Shown in pieces: positions 34,293 through 42,494 of a stretch of 64,000 bases of DNA. The notes under the pieces are model-generated. The model saw nothing but the letters and a program-made list of their open reading frames with translations. It made no database searches and was not told where the DNA came from. Every line of letters begins with the position of its first letter. The first letter of the stretch is position 1. Location: contig NZ_FNZG01000003.1 of the NCBI RefSeq assembly GCF_900109195.1, positions 558,001 to 622,000 on the forward strand, given 5' to 3'. A program made the translations under genes and the position numbers. The stretch comes from Pseudooceanicola nitratireducens. Its GTDB lineage: Bacteria; Pseudomonadota; Alphaproteobacteria; Rhodobacterales; Rhodobacteraceae.

Positions 34293-35924
34293 ATGGCACC
34301 TCAGACCCTCAACCTCGGCCCCTCGGCCCATGTCGACACATACACCCGCGACAACCTTCCCCCGGCGGATCAATGGCCCGATCTGCTGATGGATGGCTTT
34401 GACTATCCCGATCACCTGAACGTCGGCGTCGAGCTGACCGATGCCATGGTCGACAAGGGCTTTGGCGACAACACCGCCCTGATCGGCAACGGCCGCCGCC
34501 GCACCTACAAGGAACTGGCCGACTGGACCAACCGCCTGGCCCACGCCATGGCCGAGGATCTGGGCGTGCAGCCCGGCAACCGCGTGCTGATCCGGTCCGC
34601 CAACAACCCCGCCATGGTCGCCGTCTGGCTGGCCGCCACCAAGGCCGGCGCGGTCGTGGTGAATTCGATGCCCCTGCTCCGCGCGGGGGAACTGACGGCC
34701 ATCGTCGACAAGGCCAAGATCCAGTTCGCCTTCTGCGACACGCGGCTGATGGACGAAATGGCCACCTGCGCCAAAACGTCGGAATACCTGGAAAAGGTCG
34801 TGGGCTTTGACGGCACCTCGAACCACGACGCGGAACTGGACCGGCTGGCGCTGGAAAAGCCCGTGCATTTCGACGCGGTGAAGACCGGGCGCGATGACGT
34901 GGCGCTGCTTGGGTTTACCTCTGGCACCACCGGGTCGCCGAAAGCCACCATGCATTTCCACCGCGACATCCTGATCATCGCGGATGGCTACGCGAAAGAG
35001 GTCCTGGGCGTCACGCCCGAAGACGTGTTTGTGGGGTCCCCTCCGCTCGCATTCACGTTCGGGCTGGGCGGTCTGGCGGTGTTCCCGCTGCGCTTCGGCG
35101 CGGCGGCGACGCTGCTGGAAAACGCCTCTCCGCCCAATATGATCGAGATCATCCAGAAATATAAGGCCACGGTCAGCTTCACCGCGCCCACGGCCTACCG
35201 GGTGATGCTGCGCGCGATGGACGAAGGCGCGGACCTGTCGTCGCTGCGCGCCGCCGTCTCTGCCGGGGAAACCCTGCCCGCGCCCGTCTACGAGGAATGG
35301 ATCGAAAAGACCGGCAAGCCCATGCTGGACGGCATCGGCGCGACCGAGATGCTGCACATCTTCATTACCAACCGCTTTGACGACCACCGCCCCGCCTGCA
35401 CCGGCAAGCCCGTACGCGGATACGAGGCCAAGGTGATCGACGACGACGGGGCCGAGGTCCCGCGCGGCACGGTCGGACGCCTGGCCGTGCGTGGCCCGAT
35501 CGGCTGTCGCTACATGGCCGATGACCGGCAGAAGAAATACGTGCTGGACGGCTGGAACATCACCGGCGACGCGTTCTTCATGGACGAAGACGGCTATCTG
35601 CACTTTGCCGCCCGCAACGACGACATGATCGTCTCCTCGGGCTACAATATCGCGGGCCCCGAGGTTGAAGCCGCCCTTCTGTCACACCCGGCGGTGGTGG
35701 AATGCGCCGTCATCGGCCAGCCGCATGAGGAACGCGGCACCATCGTCGAGGCCCACGTCGTCGTCGCCGAAGGGCACGAGCCGGGCGAGAAACTGGTGAA
35801 GGCGCTGCAGGAACACGTCAAGGCGACCATCGCGCCCTATAAATACCCCCGCTCGGTCAAGTTCACCAAGGCGCTGCCCAAGACCGAATCCGGCAAGATC
35901 CAGCGCTTCCGCCTGAAGAACTGA
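34293..35924 (+). CDS. Benzoate-family CoA ligase, probable 2-aminobenzoate-CoA ligase (543 aa)
   Basis: This AMP-forming acyl-CoA synthetase has the P-loop LLGFTSGTTGSPKATMHFHRD at about 207-227, the adenylate motif DGIGATEMLHIF, and the hinge DGWNITGDAFFMDEDGYLHF. The C-terminal ESGKIQRFRLKN contains catalytic Lys535. TGSPKATMHFHRD and GATEMLHIFITNR are typical of the benzoate/aminobenzoate CoA ligase group. It makes 2-aminobenzoyl-CoA from the anthranilate released by KynU, using ATP. It ends the MarR / crotonase / acyl-CoA dehydrogenase / ligase operon and is followed by a strong terminator. Benzoate as substrate cannot be excluded. Confidence 0.9.
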   Translation: MAPQTLNLGPSAHVDTYTRDNLPPADQWPDLLMDGFDYPDHLNVGVELTDAMVDKGFGDNTALIGNGRRRTYKELADWTNRLAHAMAEDLGVQPGNRVLIRSANNPAMVAVWLAATKAGAVVVNSMPLLRAGELTAIVDKAKIQFAFCDTRLMDEMATCAKTSEYLEKVVGFDGTSNHDAELDRLALEKPVHFDAVKTGRDDVALLGFTSGTTGSPKATMHFHRDILIIADGYAKEVLGVTPEDVFVGSPPLAFTFGLGGLAVFPLRFGAAATLLENASPPNMIEIIQKYKATVSFTAPTAYRVMLRAMDEGADLSSLRAAVSAGETLPAPVYEEWIEKTGKPMLDGIGATEMLHIFITNRFDDHRPACTGKPVRGYEAKVIDDDGAEVPRGTVGRLAVRGPIGCRYMADDRQKKYVLDGWNITGDAFFMDEDGYLHFAARNDDMIVSSGYNIAGPEVEAALLSHPAVVECAVIGQPHEERGTIVEAHVVVAEGHEPGEKLVKALQEHVKATIAPYKYPRSVKFTKALPKTESGKIQRFRLKN

Positions 35925-35944
35925 TCCCCGGTTACCGGAACAAC

Positions 35945-35970
35945 AAAGGCCCCGCACTGCGGGGCCTTTT
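35945..35970. terminator. Strong hairpin terminator after CoA ligase
   Basis: AAAGGCCCCGC-ACT-GCGGGGCCTTTT forms an 11-base stem ending in T residues in both directions. It therefore serves the ligase operon and the converging exchanger gene. Confidence 0.9.
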
Positions 35971-35991
35971 GCATTGCTTGGGGCTTGGACA

Positions 35992-36969
35992 TCACGGCCA
36001 GAGCGCGAAAAGATAGATCCCGTATCCGGCAAGAAGCACCCCGCCCTCGCGCCGGTCGACCTTCAGCCCGGTCGCGGCCACCAGCACCAGCAGCAGCGTG
36101 ACCCCCAGCATCACCAGCGCATCGAACCGCGCGATCTCGACCGGCACGGTGCCGGGTGCGATCAGCGCCGTCGCGCCCCCGATGCCCAGGATATTGTAGA
36201 TGTTGGACCCAACAATATTGCCAAAGGCCACGTCCCCCTGCCTGCGCAGCGCCGCCACCAGAGAGGTCACAAGTTCGGGCATCGAGGTACCAATGGCCAC
36301 GATCGTCAGCCCGATCACCGTTTCACTGATGCCGAAGGTCCGCGCCAGCGTGACCGCACCGTCGACCAGCAGCCCGCCGCCCAGAAGGATCGCCACCAGC
36401 CCGCCAAGGGCCAGCGCCAGCGCGGTCCAGATCGCCGGGCGCTTGGCCCCCGGTTCAAGCGCCGGATCGACGGCCCCAAGCGCCACCTCTTTGTCATGCA
36501 GCGCGCCCGTGGGTGCCCCCCGCCGCTCCTGCTGAATGGTCAGCCAGATATAGGCGACCAGCGCCAGCACAAAGCCCCCGCCGACCAGCGGGCCAAAGGG
36601 CACCACCAGCGCCAGCGCGGCAAACACCGCCGCAACCACCAGCATGACCGCCGCATCCCGCCGCAGCGCCGCCCGCGCCACCACCACCGGGGTCACCAGG
36701 GCCGAGGCCCCGACGATCAGCAGGATATTGGCGATGTTCGACCCGACGATATTGCCATAGGCGATGCCCGGCGCGCCCGACAACGCGGCGCGCACCGATG
36801 TCACCAGTTCCGGCATCGAGGTGCCGAAGCCCACAAGCGTCAAGCCGATCACCAGCGGGGATACGCCCAGCCGTTCGGCCACCTGCACCGCCCCGCGGAC
36901 TAGGAAATCCCCGCCCAGGATCAGCAGCACCAGCCCGCCCAGCAGGGGCGCCCAGATTTCGGTCAGCAT
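35992..36969 (-). CDS. Calcium/sodium antiporter, YrbG/CaCA family (325 aa)
   Basis: Two inverted repeats of the CaCA family are visible. Each has the alpha motif G-GTSMPELVTS (FGTSMPELVTSVRAAL and IGTSMPELVTSLVAAL) followed by GNIVGSNIANILLIVG or GNIVGSNIYNILGIGG. About ten hydrophobic helices and 325 residues match the YrbG type. The ATG at 36969 begins MLTEIWAPLLGGLVLLILGG; the longer upstream frame is arginine-rich and unlikely. It exchanges sodium or protons for calcium across the inner membrane. It does not appear to be part of the catabolic cluster. Confidence 0.92.
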   Translation of the reverse strand: MLTEIWAPLLGGLVLLILGGDFLVRGAVQVAERLGVSPLVIGLTLVGFGTSMPELVTSVRAALSGAPGIAYGNIVGSNIANILLIVGASALVTPVVVARAALRRDAAVMLVVAAVFAALALVVPFGPLVGGGFVLALVAYIWLTIQQERRGAPTGALHDKEVALGAVDPALEPGAKRPAIWTALALALGGLVAILLGGGLLVDGAVTLARTFGISETVIGLTIVAIGTSMPELVTSLVAALRRQGDVAFGNIVGSNIYNILGIGGATALIAPGTVPVEIARFDALVMLGVTLLLVLVAATGLKVDRREGGVLLAGYGIYLFALWP

Positions 36970-37119
36970 CGGTTTTGTCCTTCCTGACGGCCCGTCCCCG
37001 ACGGGATCGCGACCATGACGCGGCGCTTTGCCTCTCGCGGCCGCCCCCCTCAGGTGGGATGCTGCCGCCCCCCCGCACAAGGAGCCCGCGAAAATAATTT
37101 CAGCAGCTTGCCCGGCGGC

Positions 37120-38106
37120 TTATTGCACGACCGAGGGGCTTTCCCCGAAGCGGTCGCGATAGTCGCGCGAAAACCGGCCCAGATGGGAAAAGCCGACGGA
37201 ATAGGCGACCTCGGTCACCGAGGCGCGGTTCAGCCGGCGCGCCAGCATGTAACGCGCCATGTCCAGCCGCACGTCGCGCAGGTAACGCATGGGCGACACG
37301 CCAAAGGCCGACTTGAACCCCAGTTGCAGCGACCGGACGTTCAGCCCGGCGGCCTTTGCGATATCCTCGACCCGCAGGGGATCGGCGATGTTTTCATGCA
37401 GGTATTCCAGCGCACGGCGCATCTGGCGCGACTGCGGGGCGCGTGTCGCCCGCCACAGCATGTGACTGACGTTGCTTGGCTGGCTCTCCAGCAGGACCGA
37501 GGCGAGTTGAAGCTCGGCCCAGGCCTCGTTCAACCCCGGATCACCGGACCACAGGTCCCCGTCACCCGCGGCCCGTGCAGCGGCCACGACGCGACCAAAC
37601 AGCCGCTGCCCGCCGGCGCGGGTTAGATCCACGCGCGGATCAAAGCGCACGGCCCCGGGAAGCGGCGCGCCGATCAGGCTTTCCGCCGCCCGGTCCAGCA
37701 GCCCCTTGTTCACCTGCAACAACAGCTTGCGGCAGCCCTGCCCCCAGATCATCGTGGTTTCGCGGTCCGGGTTCAGGATCGTCGCTACCTGCGCGCCAGC
37801 CTCGACCACCTCACCGCGATGCGTGATCCGTGCCTGCCCACGCAGCGGGAACTGCAACAGATAGAAATCTTCAAGCCGTCCGGGGTCGATCGCGACCTCG
37901 GCCCCGTAGCCAAGCGCGTTCAACGACAGCTCGGCCCCGCCGATGTGATCGTGCTGCACCGCCAGCCGCGTGCCCTGCCGGATGTCCAGCCGGTGATCGC
38001 AGAAGGCACGGCCCACGACCTCGCGCGCTTCGGACAGGTCTTCGGTCCGCAGGATGGGAAATCCTGCCAGCAAGCCGTCCAAAGCAAGGTGCATCGCCTG
38101 AGCCAT
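37120..38106 (-). CDS. AraC-family regulator with AraC_binding_2-type sensor (328 aa)
   Basis: The N-terminal sensor (about 1-200) contains EAREVVGRAFCDHRLDI and DFYLLQFPLRGQARITHRGE, resembling the sensor of AraC regulators of aromatic dioxygenases. The C-terminal domain holds two helix-turn-helix units, HENIADPLRVEDIAKAAGLNVRSLQLGFKSAFG and VTEVAYSVGFSHLGRFSRDY. The ATG at 38106 is the best start. The gene is divergent from the second cupin/flavoprotein pair, so those two genes are the likely targets. A contiguous TTCAAGCTTGAA lies in the shared promoter region. Confidence 0.9.
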   Translation of the reverse strand: MAQAMHLALDGLLAGFPILRTEDLSEAREVVGRAFCDHRLDIRQGTRLAVQHDHIGGAELSLNALGYGAEVAIDPGRLEDFYLLQFPLRGQARITHRGEVVEAGAQVATILNPDRETTMIWGQGCRKLLLQVNKGLLDRAAESLIGAPLPGAVRFDPRVDLTRAGGQRLFGRVVAAARAAGDGDLWSGDPGLNEAWAELQLASVLLESQPSNVSHMLWRATRAPQSRQMRRALEYLHENIADPLRVEDIAKAAGLNVRSLQLGFKSAFGVSPMRYLRDVRLDMARYMLARRLNRASVTEVAYSVGFSHLGRFSRDYRDRFGESPSVVQ

Positions 38107-38136
38107 GTTCAAAGTCTGGGCGAGTGTCACATTTAT

Positions 38137-38148
38137 TTCAAGCTTGAA
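38137..38148. promoter_or_regulatory. Perfect 12-base palindrome TTCAAGCTTGAA
   Basis: The palindrome lies between the AraC gene (start 38106) and the cupin gene (start 38285), 31 bases upstream of the AraC start. It joins the TTCAAG and CTTGAA half-sites seen at 15834-15861 and 31681-31709 without a spacer. Because the spacing differs, binding by the same MarR protein is uncertain. Confidence 0.45.
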
Positions 38149-38284
38149 GCACCCCCGGCCCATTCGGATTCGCAATCTGGATAAGCGCTGGCCGGAAACT
38201 CGGGCAGAGTTTGGGGGACGGGCCCGCACAGGCCCGCACCAACAGGCCCGCCAAAGGGCCACCCCAACAGGAAGGAAACGCGAA

Positions 38285-38722
38285 ATGGAACCAGGAGTCA
38301 CCCCCGCCGACGGATCCGTCGAAGGCAAGCAGTGGAATGTCGTAGGCCATACCTATACCCCCAAGCTGCACAGCGAAAACGCCATGATCTGGCATGCCAT
38401 CATCCCCGATGGCACCGGCGTGCCGCCGCATATCCACCCCACGCAGGACGAATGGATCGTCATGCTGACCGGCAACCTTGAAGTCGCCTTTGGCGACAAG
38501 GTGGTCAAGGCCGGCCCCGGCGACACGGTCAAGATGCCCATGGGCATTGCGCATGGGATCTCGAACGTGTCGGGGGCCGAGGCGACCTGCGTCTTCGGTG
38601 TCGCGCCCTCGCGCAAGCTGTTCGATCTGTTCGGTCAGCTTGATGGCGTCACCGACCCAGAAGAGCTGGTGCGCATCTCGGCCGCGCACGAAGTCGACTT
38701 CCTGCCGCCGCCGGCGGAATAA
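38285..38722 (+). CDS. Cupin protein paired with flavoprotein, copy 2 (145 aa)
   Basis: This cupin is a clear paralogue of the one at 25602-26048. It shares GVPPHIHPTQDEW in place of FVPPHIHPTQDEF, a matching RKLFDLF segment, and HEVDFLPP at the C-terminus. The second metal motif is GDTVKMPMGIAHGISNV. An AGGAAACG sequence precedes the ATG. The flavoprotein gene follows after 12 bases. Both cupins probably act on related compounds; whether they are enzymes or sensors is not known. Confidence 0.88.
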   Translation: MEPGVTPADGSVEGKQWNVVGHTYTPKLHSENAMIWHAIIPDGTGVPPHIHPTQDEWIVMLTGNLEVAFGDKVVKAGPGDTVKMPMGIAHGISNVSGAEATCVFGVAPSRKLFDLFGQLDGVTDPEELVRISAAHEVDFLPPPAE

Positions 38723-38734
38723 GGGGGACGTTTC

Positions 38735-40222
38735 ATGGTCAATCGCAAGAAGGTGGCCGTGATCGGCGGCGGGGTTTCGGGCCTCGCCGCTGCCAAGGCC
38801 TTTGACGAAAAGGGACACCGCGTCTGCGGGTTCGAACGCAGCCACGACTTCGGCGGCGTCTGGGAATTGTCCCGATCCTACCCCGATGTGCAGACGCAAT
38901 CGCCCAAGGATCTGTATTGCTATACCGATCTGCCGATGCCCAAGGACTATCCCGAATGGCCCAAGGGTCCGCAGGTGCATGCCTATCTGCATTCATACGC
39001 CGCGAAACACCGGCTGGCGCGCCTGTTCAAGCTGAACACCGACGTGCTGTCGATGGACCGCCGCACCGATGGTCAGCCGGGCTGGACCCTGCGTCTGCGG
39101 TCAGGTGACAACGAATGGTCCGAGGATTTCGACTTTGTCGCGATCTGCACCGGCCAGTTCTCGGAAAAGAACATCCTCACCCATCCGGGTCAGGAGGCAT
39201 TCACAGAGGCCGGCGGCACGGTCCTGCATTCCTCGGATTACACCGATCCGGCGATGTGCAAGGGCAAGCACGTGGTGGTTCTGGGGGCGTCCAAGTCCGG
39301 CACCGACATCGCGGTGAATGCCGCGAAGAACGGCGCGAAATCGGTGCATCTGGTCTATCGCGAAAACGTCTGGCGGGTGCCCTATTTCGTCGGCGGCATC
39401 AACTTCAAGCGGCTGCTCTACATGCGGGCGCAGGAGATGCAGTTCAACGGCTGGGGCCGCGGTCCGCTGAAAAAGGCGCTGGCCGCGATCACCAAGCCGC
39501 TGGTCTGGGCCAATTTCCGCGGGCTTGAGACGCTGTTGAAGCTTCAGCTGGGTCTGAAGAAACATAACATGGTCCCCGACGCCCCGATCGAGAAAGAGGC
39601 CTCCTGTTCCCTGCCCATCGTCACCCCGGGCCTGTTCGAGGCGCTGAATGCCGGGACGATCAAGCCGGTCATCGGGTCGATCGACCATTATGAGCCGGGC
39701 CGCGTCACCCTGACCACGGGCGACACGATCCCCTGCGACCTGTCGATCCTTGCGGTCGGCTGGAAGCTGGGCGTGCCCTATCTGGCGCAGGACTACCGCG
39801 ACAAGCTGATCGAGGAGGACGGCCAGTACCGCACCTACCGCCTGTCGGTGAACCCGGACCTGCCCGACATGGGGTTTGTCGGCTTCAACTCATCCTTCTG
39901 CACCGTCCTCTCGGCCGAGATGATCGCCAACTGGCTGGTGCGCTACATGGATGGCCAGCTGAAACGCCAGCCCTCCCGGGATGAGATGGACCGCTCGATC
40001 GAGCAGATGCTGCACTGGCGCCGCAAGGAACGCCCGGCGGCGCAGGTCTATGGCGGGCTGTGTTCGGCCCCGTTCCATTTCCAGCATTTCGACGAATTGA
40101 TGCAGGACATGGGCGCAACCCGGTGGAAACGGTCGAACCCGCTGAAGGAAATCTTCAGCTATCCCGACGCGGGGGCCTACGGCCAGTTCCTGGCCACGGC
40201 ACCGCAGTATCAGGCGGGCTGA
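38735..40222 (+). CDS. FMO-like NAD(P)/FAD-dependent monooxygenase (495 aa)
   Basis: A first Rossmann motif, VAVIGGGVSGLAAAKAF, at residues 8-24 binds FAD. A second, VVVLGASKSGTDIAVNAA, near residue 185 binds NADPH. Between them, FVAICTGQFSEKNILTHPG resembles the flavin-containing monooxygenase linker, and FGGVWELSRSYPDVQTQSPKDLYCYTDLPMP is the FMO/Baeyer-Villiger-type region. It probably inserts oxygen into a C-C bond or oxidises N or S. It belongs to a different flavin family from the monooxygenase paired with the other cupin. The substrate is unknown; the neighbouring aromatic cluster suggests an aromatic or alicyclic ketone (inference). Confidence 0.9.
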   Translation: MVNRKKVAVIGGGVSGLAAAKAFDEKGHRVCGFERSHDFGGVWELSRSYPDVQTQSPKDLYCYTDLPMPKDYPEWPKGPQVHAYLHSYAAKHRLARLFKLNTDVLSMDRRTDGQPGWTLRLRSGDNEWSEDFDFVAICTGQFSEKNILTHPGQEAFTEAGGTVLHSSDYTDPAMCKGKHVVVLGASKSGTDIAVNAAKNGAKSVHLVYRENVWRVPYFVGGINFKRLLYMRAQEMQFNGWGRGPLKKALAAITKPLVWANFRGLETLLKLQLGLKKHNMVPDAPIEKEASCSLPIVTPGLFEALNAGTIKPVIGSIDHYEPGRVTLTTGDTIPCDLSILAVGWKLGVPYLAQDYRDKLIEEDGQYRTYRLSVNPDLPDMGFVGFNSSFCTVLSAEMIANWLVRYMDGQLKRQPSRDEMDRSIEQMLHWRRKERPAAQVYGGLCSAPFHFQHFDELMQDMGATRWKRSNPLKEIFSYPDAGAYGQFLATAPQYQAG

Positions 40223-40323
40223 TCCGGGGTTTCGGATTGTTCCTGAAGGCCGGTCTGTCCGGCGACATCCCGGCGGTCTTCCCGCCGGACGGATTGCGCC
40301 CCTGTCCCGGGCGCAATCCTATA

Positions 40324-40379
40324 TTTCCGGGCCTTTGTTTCCGGGCCTTTGTTTCCGGGCCTTTGTTTCAGGCCCCTGT
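40324..40379. repeat. 14-base tandem repeat, three exact copies and one degenerate
   Basis: TTTCCGGGCCTTTG is repeated at 40324, 40338 and 40352. A fourth altered copy begins at 40366. It fills much of the 204-base gap between the flavoprotein and yqeY genes, which converge here. GGGCC-rich units could form hairpins, so it may also act in termination. Confidence 0.9.
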
Positions 40380-40426
40380 TCCCGCGATCCCCGGCCCTTC
40401 GGCCAGCGAGATCCCGGGCCGGACAC

Positions 40427-40885
40427 TCAGCCCAGCTTGTCTTTCACCATCGGACCGGCCGCGCCGAAATCCATCTGGCCGGTGTACTTGCCCTTCAGCA
40501 CGCCCATGACCTTGCCCATGTCGCGGATCGACTCGGCGCCCACCTCGGCGATGGCGGCGTCGATCGCTGCGGCGACCTCTTCCTCTTCCAGCTGGCGGGG
40601 CAGAAAGGCCTCGATATAGCCGATCTCGTGGCGTTCCTGTTCGGCCAGGTCGATGCGGCCGCCCTCTTCATAGGCGCGCGCGCTTTCCTGGCGCTGCTTG
40701 ACCATCTTGCCGAGGATCGCCAGCACTTCGGCCTCGTCCACGCCATCCTCACGGCCATCGCCCCGGGCCGCGATGTCGCGGTCCTTGATGGCGGCATTGA
40801 TCAACCGCAGCGTGCTAAGCCGGTCGGCATCACGATCCTTCATCGCCTGCTTGAGCGCGCCGGTGATCTGGTCTCGAAGTTGCAT
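40427..40885 (-). CDS. GatB/YqeY-domain protein (152 aa)
   Basis: The protein reads LRDQITGALKQAMKDRDADRLSTLRLINAAIKDRDI, then VDEAEVLAILGKMVKQRQESARAYEEGGR and AFLPRQLEEEEVAAAID. The end DMGKVMGVLKGKYTGQMDFG is the YqeY tail. The family is related to the tRNA-binding tail of GatB and is often found beside carA, dnaG or rpoD, as here. Its exact function is not settled. Met at 40885 gives the usual start (MQLRD); ATG 40900 is possible but lacks a ribosome-binding site. Confidence 0.92.
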   Translation of the reverse strand: MQLRDQITGALKQAMKDRDADRLSTLRLINAAIKDRDIAARGDGREDGVDEAEVLAILGKMVKQRQESARAYEEGGRIDLAEQERHEIGYIEAFLPRQLEEEEVAAAIDAAIAEVGAESIRDMGKVMGVLKGKYTGQMDFGAAGPMVKDKLG

Positions 40886-41123
40886 CCATTCATCCCACAT
40901 GGTTCAGAGGCCGGACCCTATCCCCGCCGCGCCGCGGACACAACCGTTGCGCCGCGACGGCACCCGGCATCTGGCCAGCCATGCCCCGAACCTATGCACC
41001 CGTATAGGCAGACTGGCGGCACCCCTGTCCGAATGGCAGGCAAAACCCTGCCGGAACGGCCTTGACCCTCCTTCGTCGCACCCTTACGTAGTGGCCAATT
41101 TGCCACCCGACAGAGGCCGCAAA

Positions 41124-42281
41124 ATGCCCCACACGTACCAAGCGAAACCGACCGCCTGCCTGGCCCTGGCCAATGGCACCATCTTCATGGGCAAGGGCTT
41201 TGGGGCCACCGGCGAAACGGTGGCCGAACTCTGCTTCAACACTGCCATGACCGGTTACCAGGAAATCATGACCGACCCCTCCTATGCGGGGCAGATCGTG
41301 ACCTTTACCTTCCCGCATATCGGCAACACCGGCATCACGCCGGAAGATGACGAAACCGCAGACCCCGTCGCCAACGGCATGGTGGTCCGCTGGAACCCGA
41401 CCGAATCGTCGAACTGGCGTGCTGCGTCGGAACTGTCCGACTGGCTGGCCGCGCGCGGCCGCATCGCCATCGGCGGCATCGACACCCGCCGGCTGACCCG
41501 CGCCATCCGCGCCCAGGGTGCGCCCCATGCCGCGCTGGCCCATGATCCCGAAGGTAACTTCGACATCGAGGCGCTGGTCGCCAAGGCGCGCGAATTCCCC
41601 GGCCTTGTCGGCCTGGACCTGGCCAAGGACGTCACCTGCGCCCAGTCCTATCGCTGGAACGAAACCAGATGGGCCTGGCCCGAGGGCTTCGGCACCGTGA
41701 AAGAACCCAAGCACAAGGTCGTTGCCATCGACTACGGTGCCAAGCGCAACATCCTGCGCTGCCTGGCCTCGGCCGGCTGTGACGTCACCGTCCTGCCCGC
41801 CTCGGCCACCGCGGACGAGGTGCTGGCCCACAACCCCGACGGCGTCTTCCTGTCGAACGGCCCCGGCGACCCGGCGGCCACCGGTGCCTATGCCGTGCCG
41901 ATGATCCAGGGCGTGATGGAGAAATCCGACCTGCCGATCTTCGGCATCTGCCTGGGCCACCAGATGCTGGCGCTGGCGCTTGGCGCAAAGACCGTCAAGA
42001 TGAACCACGGCCACCACGGCGCGAACCACCCGGTGAAGGACCACGAGACCGGCAAGGTCGAGATCACCTCGATGAACCATGGCTTCGCCGTGGACAGCCA
42101 GTCCCTGCCCGAGGGCGTGATGGAAACCCATGTCTCGCTGTTCGACGGATCGAACTGCGGCATCCGCATGAAGGACCGCCCGGTCTTTTCCGTCCAGCAC
42201 CACCCCGAGGCCAGCCCCGGCCCGCAGGACAGCTTCTACCTGTTCGAGCGTTTCGCGGCCTCGATGGACGCGCGCAGCTGA
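41124..42281 (+). CDS. carA: Carbamoyl-phosphate synthase small subunit (385 aa)
   Basis: This is the glutaminase subunit that supplies ammonia to CarB for carbamoyl phosphate, needed for arginine and pyrimidines. The N-terminal CPSase domain reads ETVAELCFNTAMTGYQEIMTDPSYAGQIV. The C-terminal class I amidotransferase holds the nucleophile Cys276 in IFGICLGHQMLALALG and the His-Glu pair in FSVQHHPEASPGP. The ATG at 41124 gives the family's usual beginning. It is divergent from yqeY. carB is not in the window. Confidence 0.97.
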   Translation: MPHTYQAKPTACLALANGTIFMGKGFGATGETVAELCFNTAMTGYQEIMTDPSYAGQIVTFTFPHIGNTGITPEDDETADPVANGMVVRWNPTESSNWRAASELSDWLAARGRIAIGGIDTRRLTRAIRAQGAPHAALAHDPEGNFDIEALVAKAREFPGLVGLDLAKDVTCAQSYRWNETRWAWPEGFGTVKEPKHKVVAIDYGAKRNILRCLASAGCDVTVLPASATADEVLAHNPDGVFLSNGPGDPAATGAYAVPMIQGVMEKSDLPIFGICLGHQMLALALGAKTVKMNHGHHGANHPVKDHETGKVEITSMNHGFAVDSQSLPEGVMETHVSLFDGSNCGIRMKDRPVFSVQHHPEASPGPQDSFYLFERFAASMDARS

Positions 42282-42312
42282 CCTGATCGCGGCTAAGCGG
42301 ACACTTTACGAC

Positions 42313-42333
42313 CGGGGCCCCACGTGGGCCCCG
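42313..42333 (+). terminator. Hairpin after carA
   Basis: CGGGGCCC-CACGT-GGGCCCCG forms an 8-base GC stem 32 bases after the carA stop. It is followed only by TGACGTTTG, so it is a weak intrinsic terminator at best. Confidence 0.5.
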
Positions 42334-42494
42334 TGACGTTTGTGCCGCTGCCTTTTCGCCAGGTTTTGCACGGGTTTTCCGGCAGCTTTCTGGCGATTTT
42401 CCATCGGATTTCCATCGGCCGTTAACCAGATCTTCAGGCAATATTAACCGCCCCCGCTCAATCCTCGGGTCAGAGCATTCTCGGGGGCGGTTTC

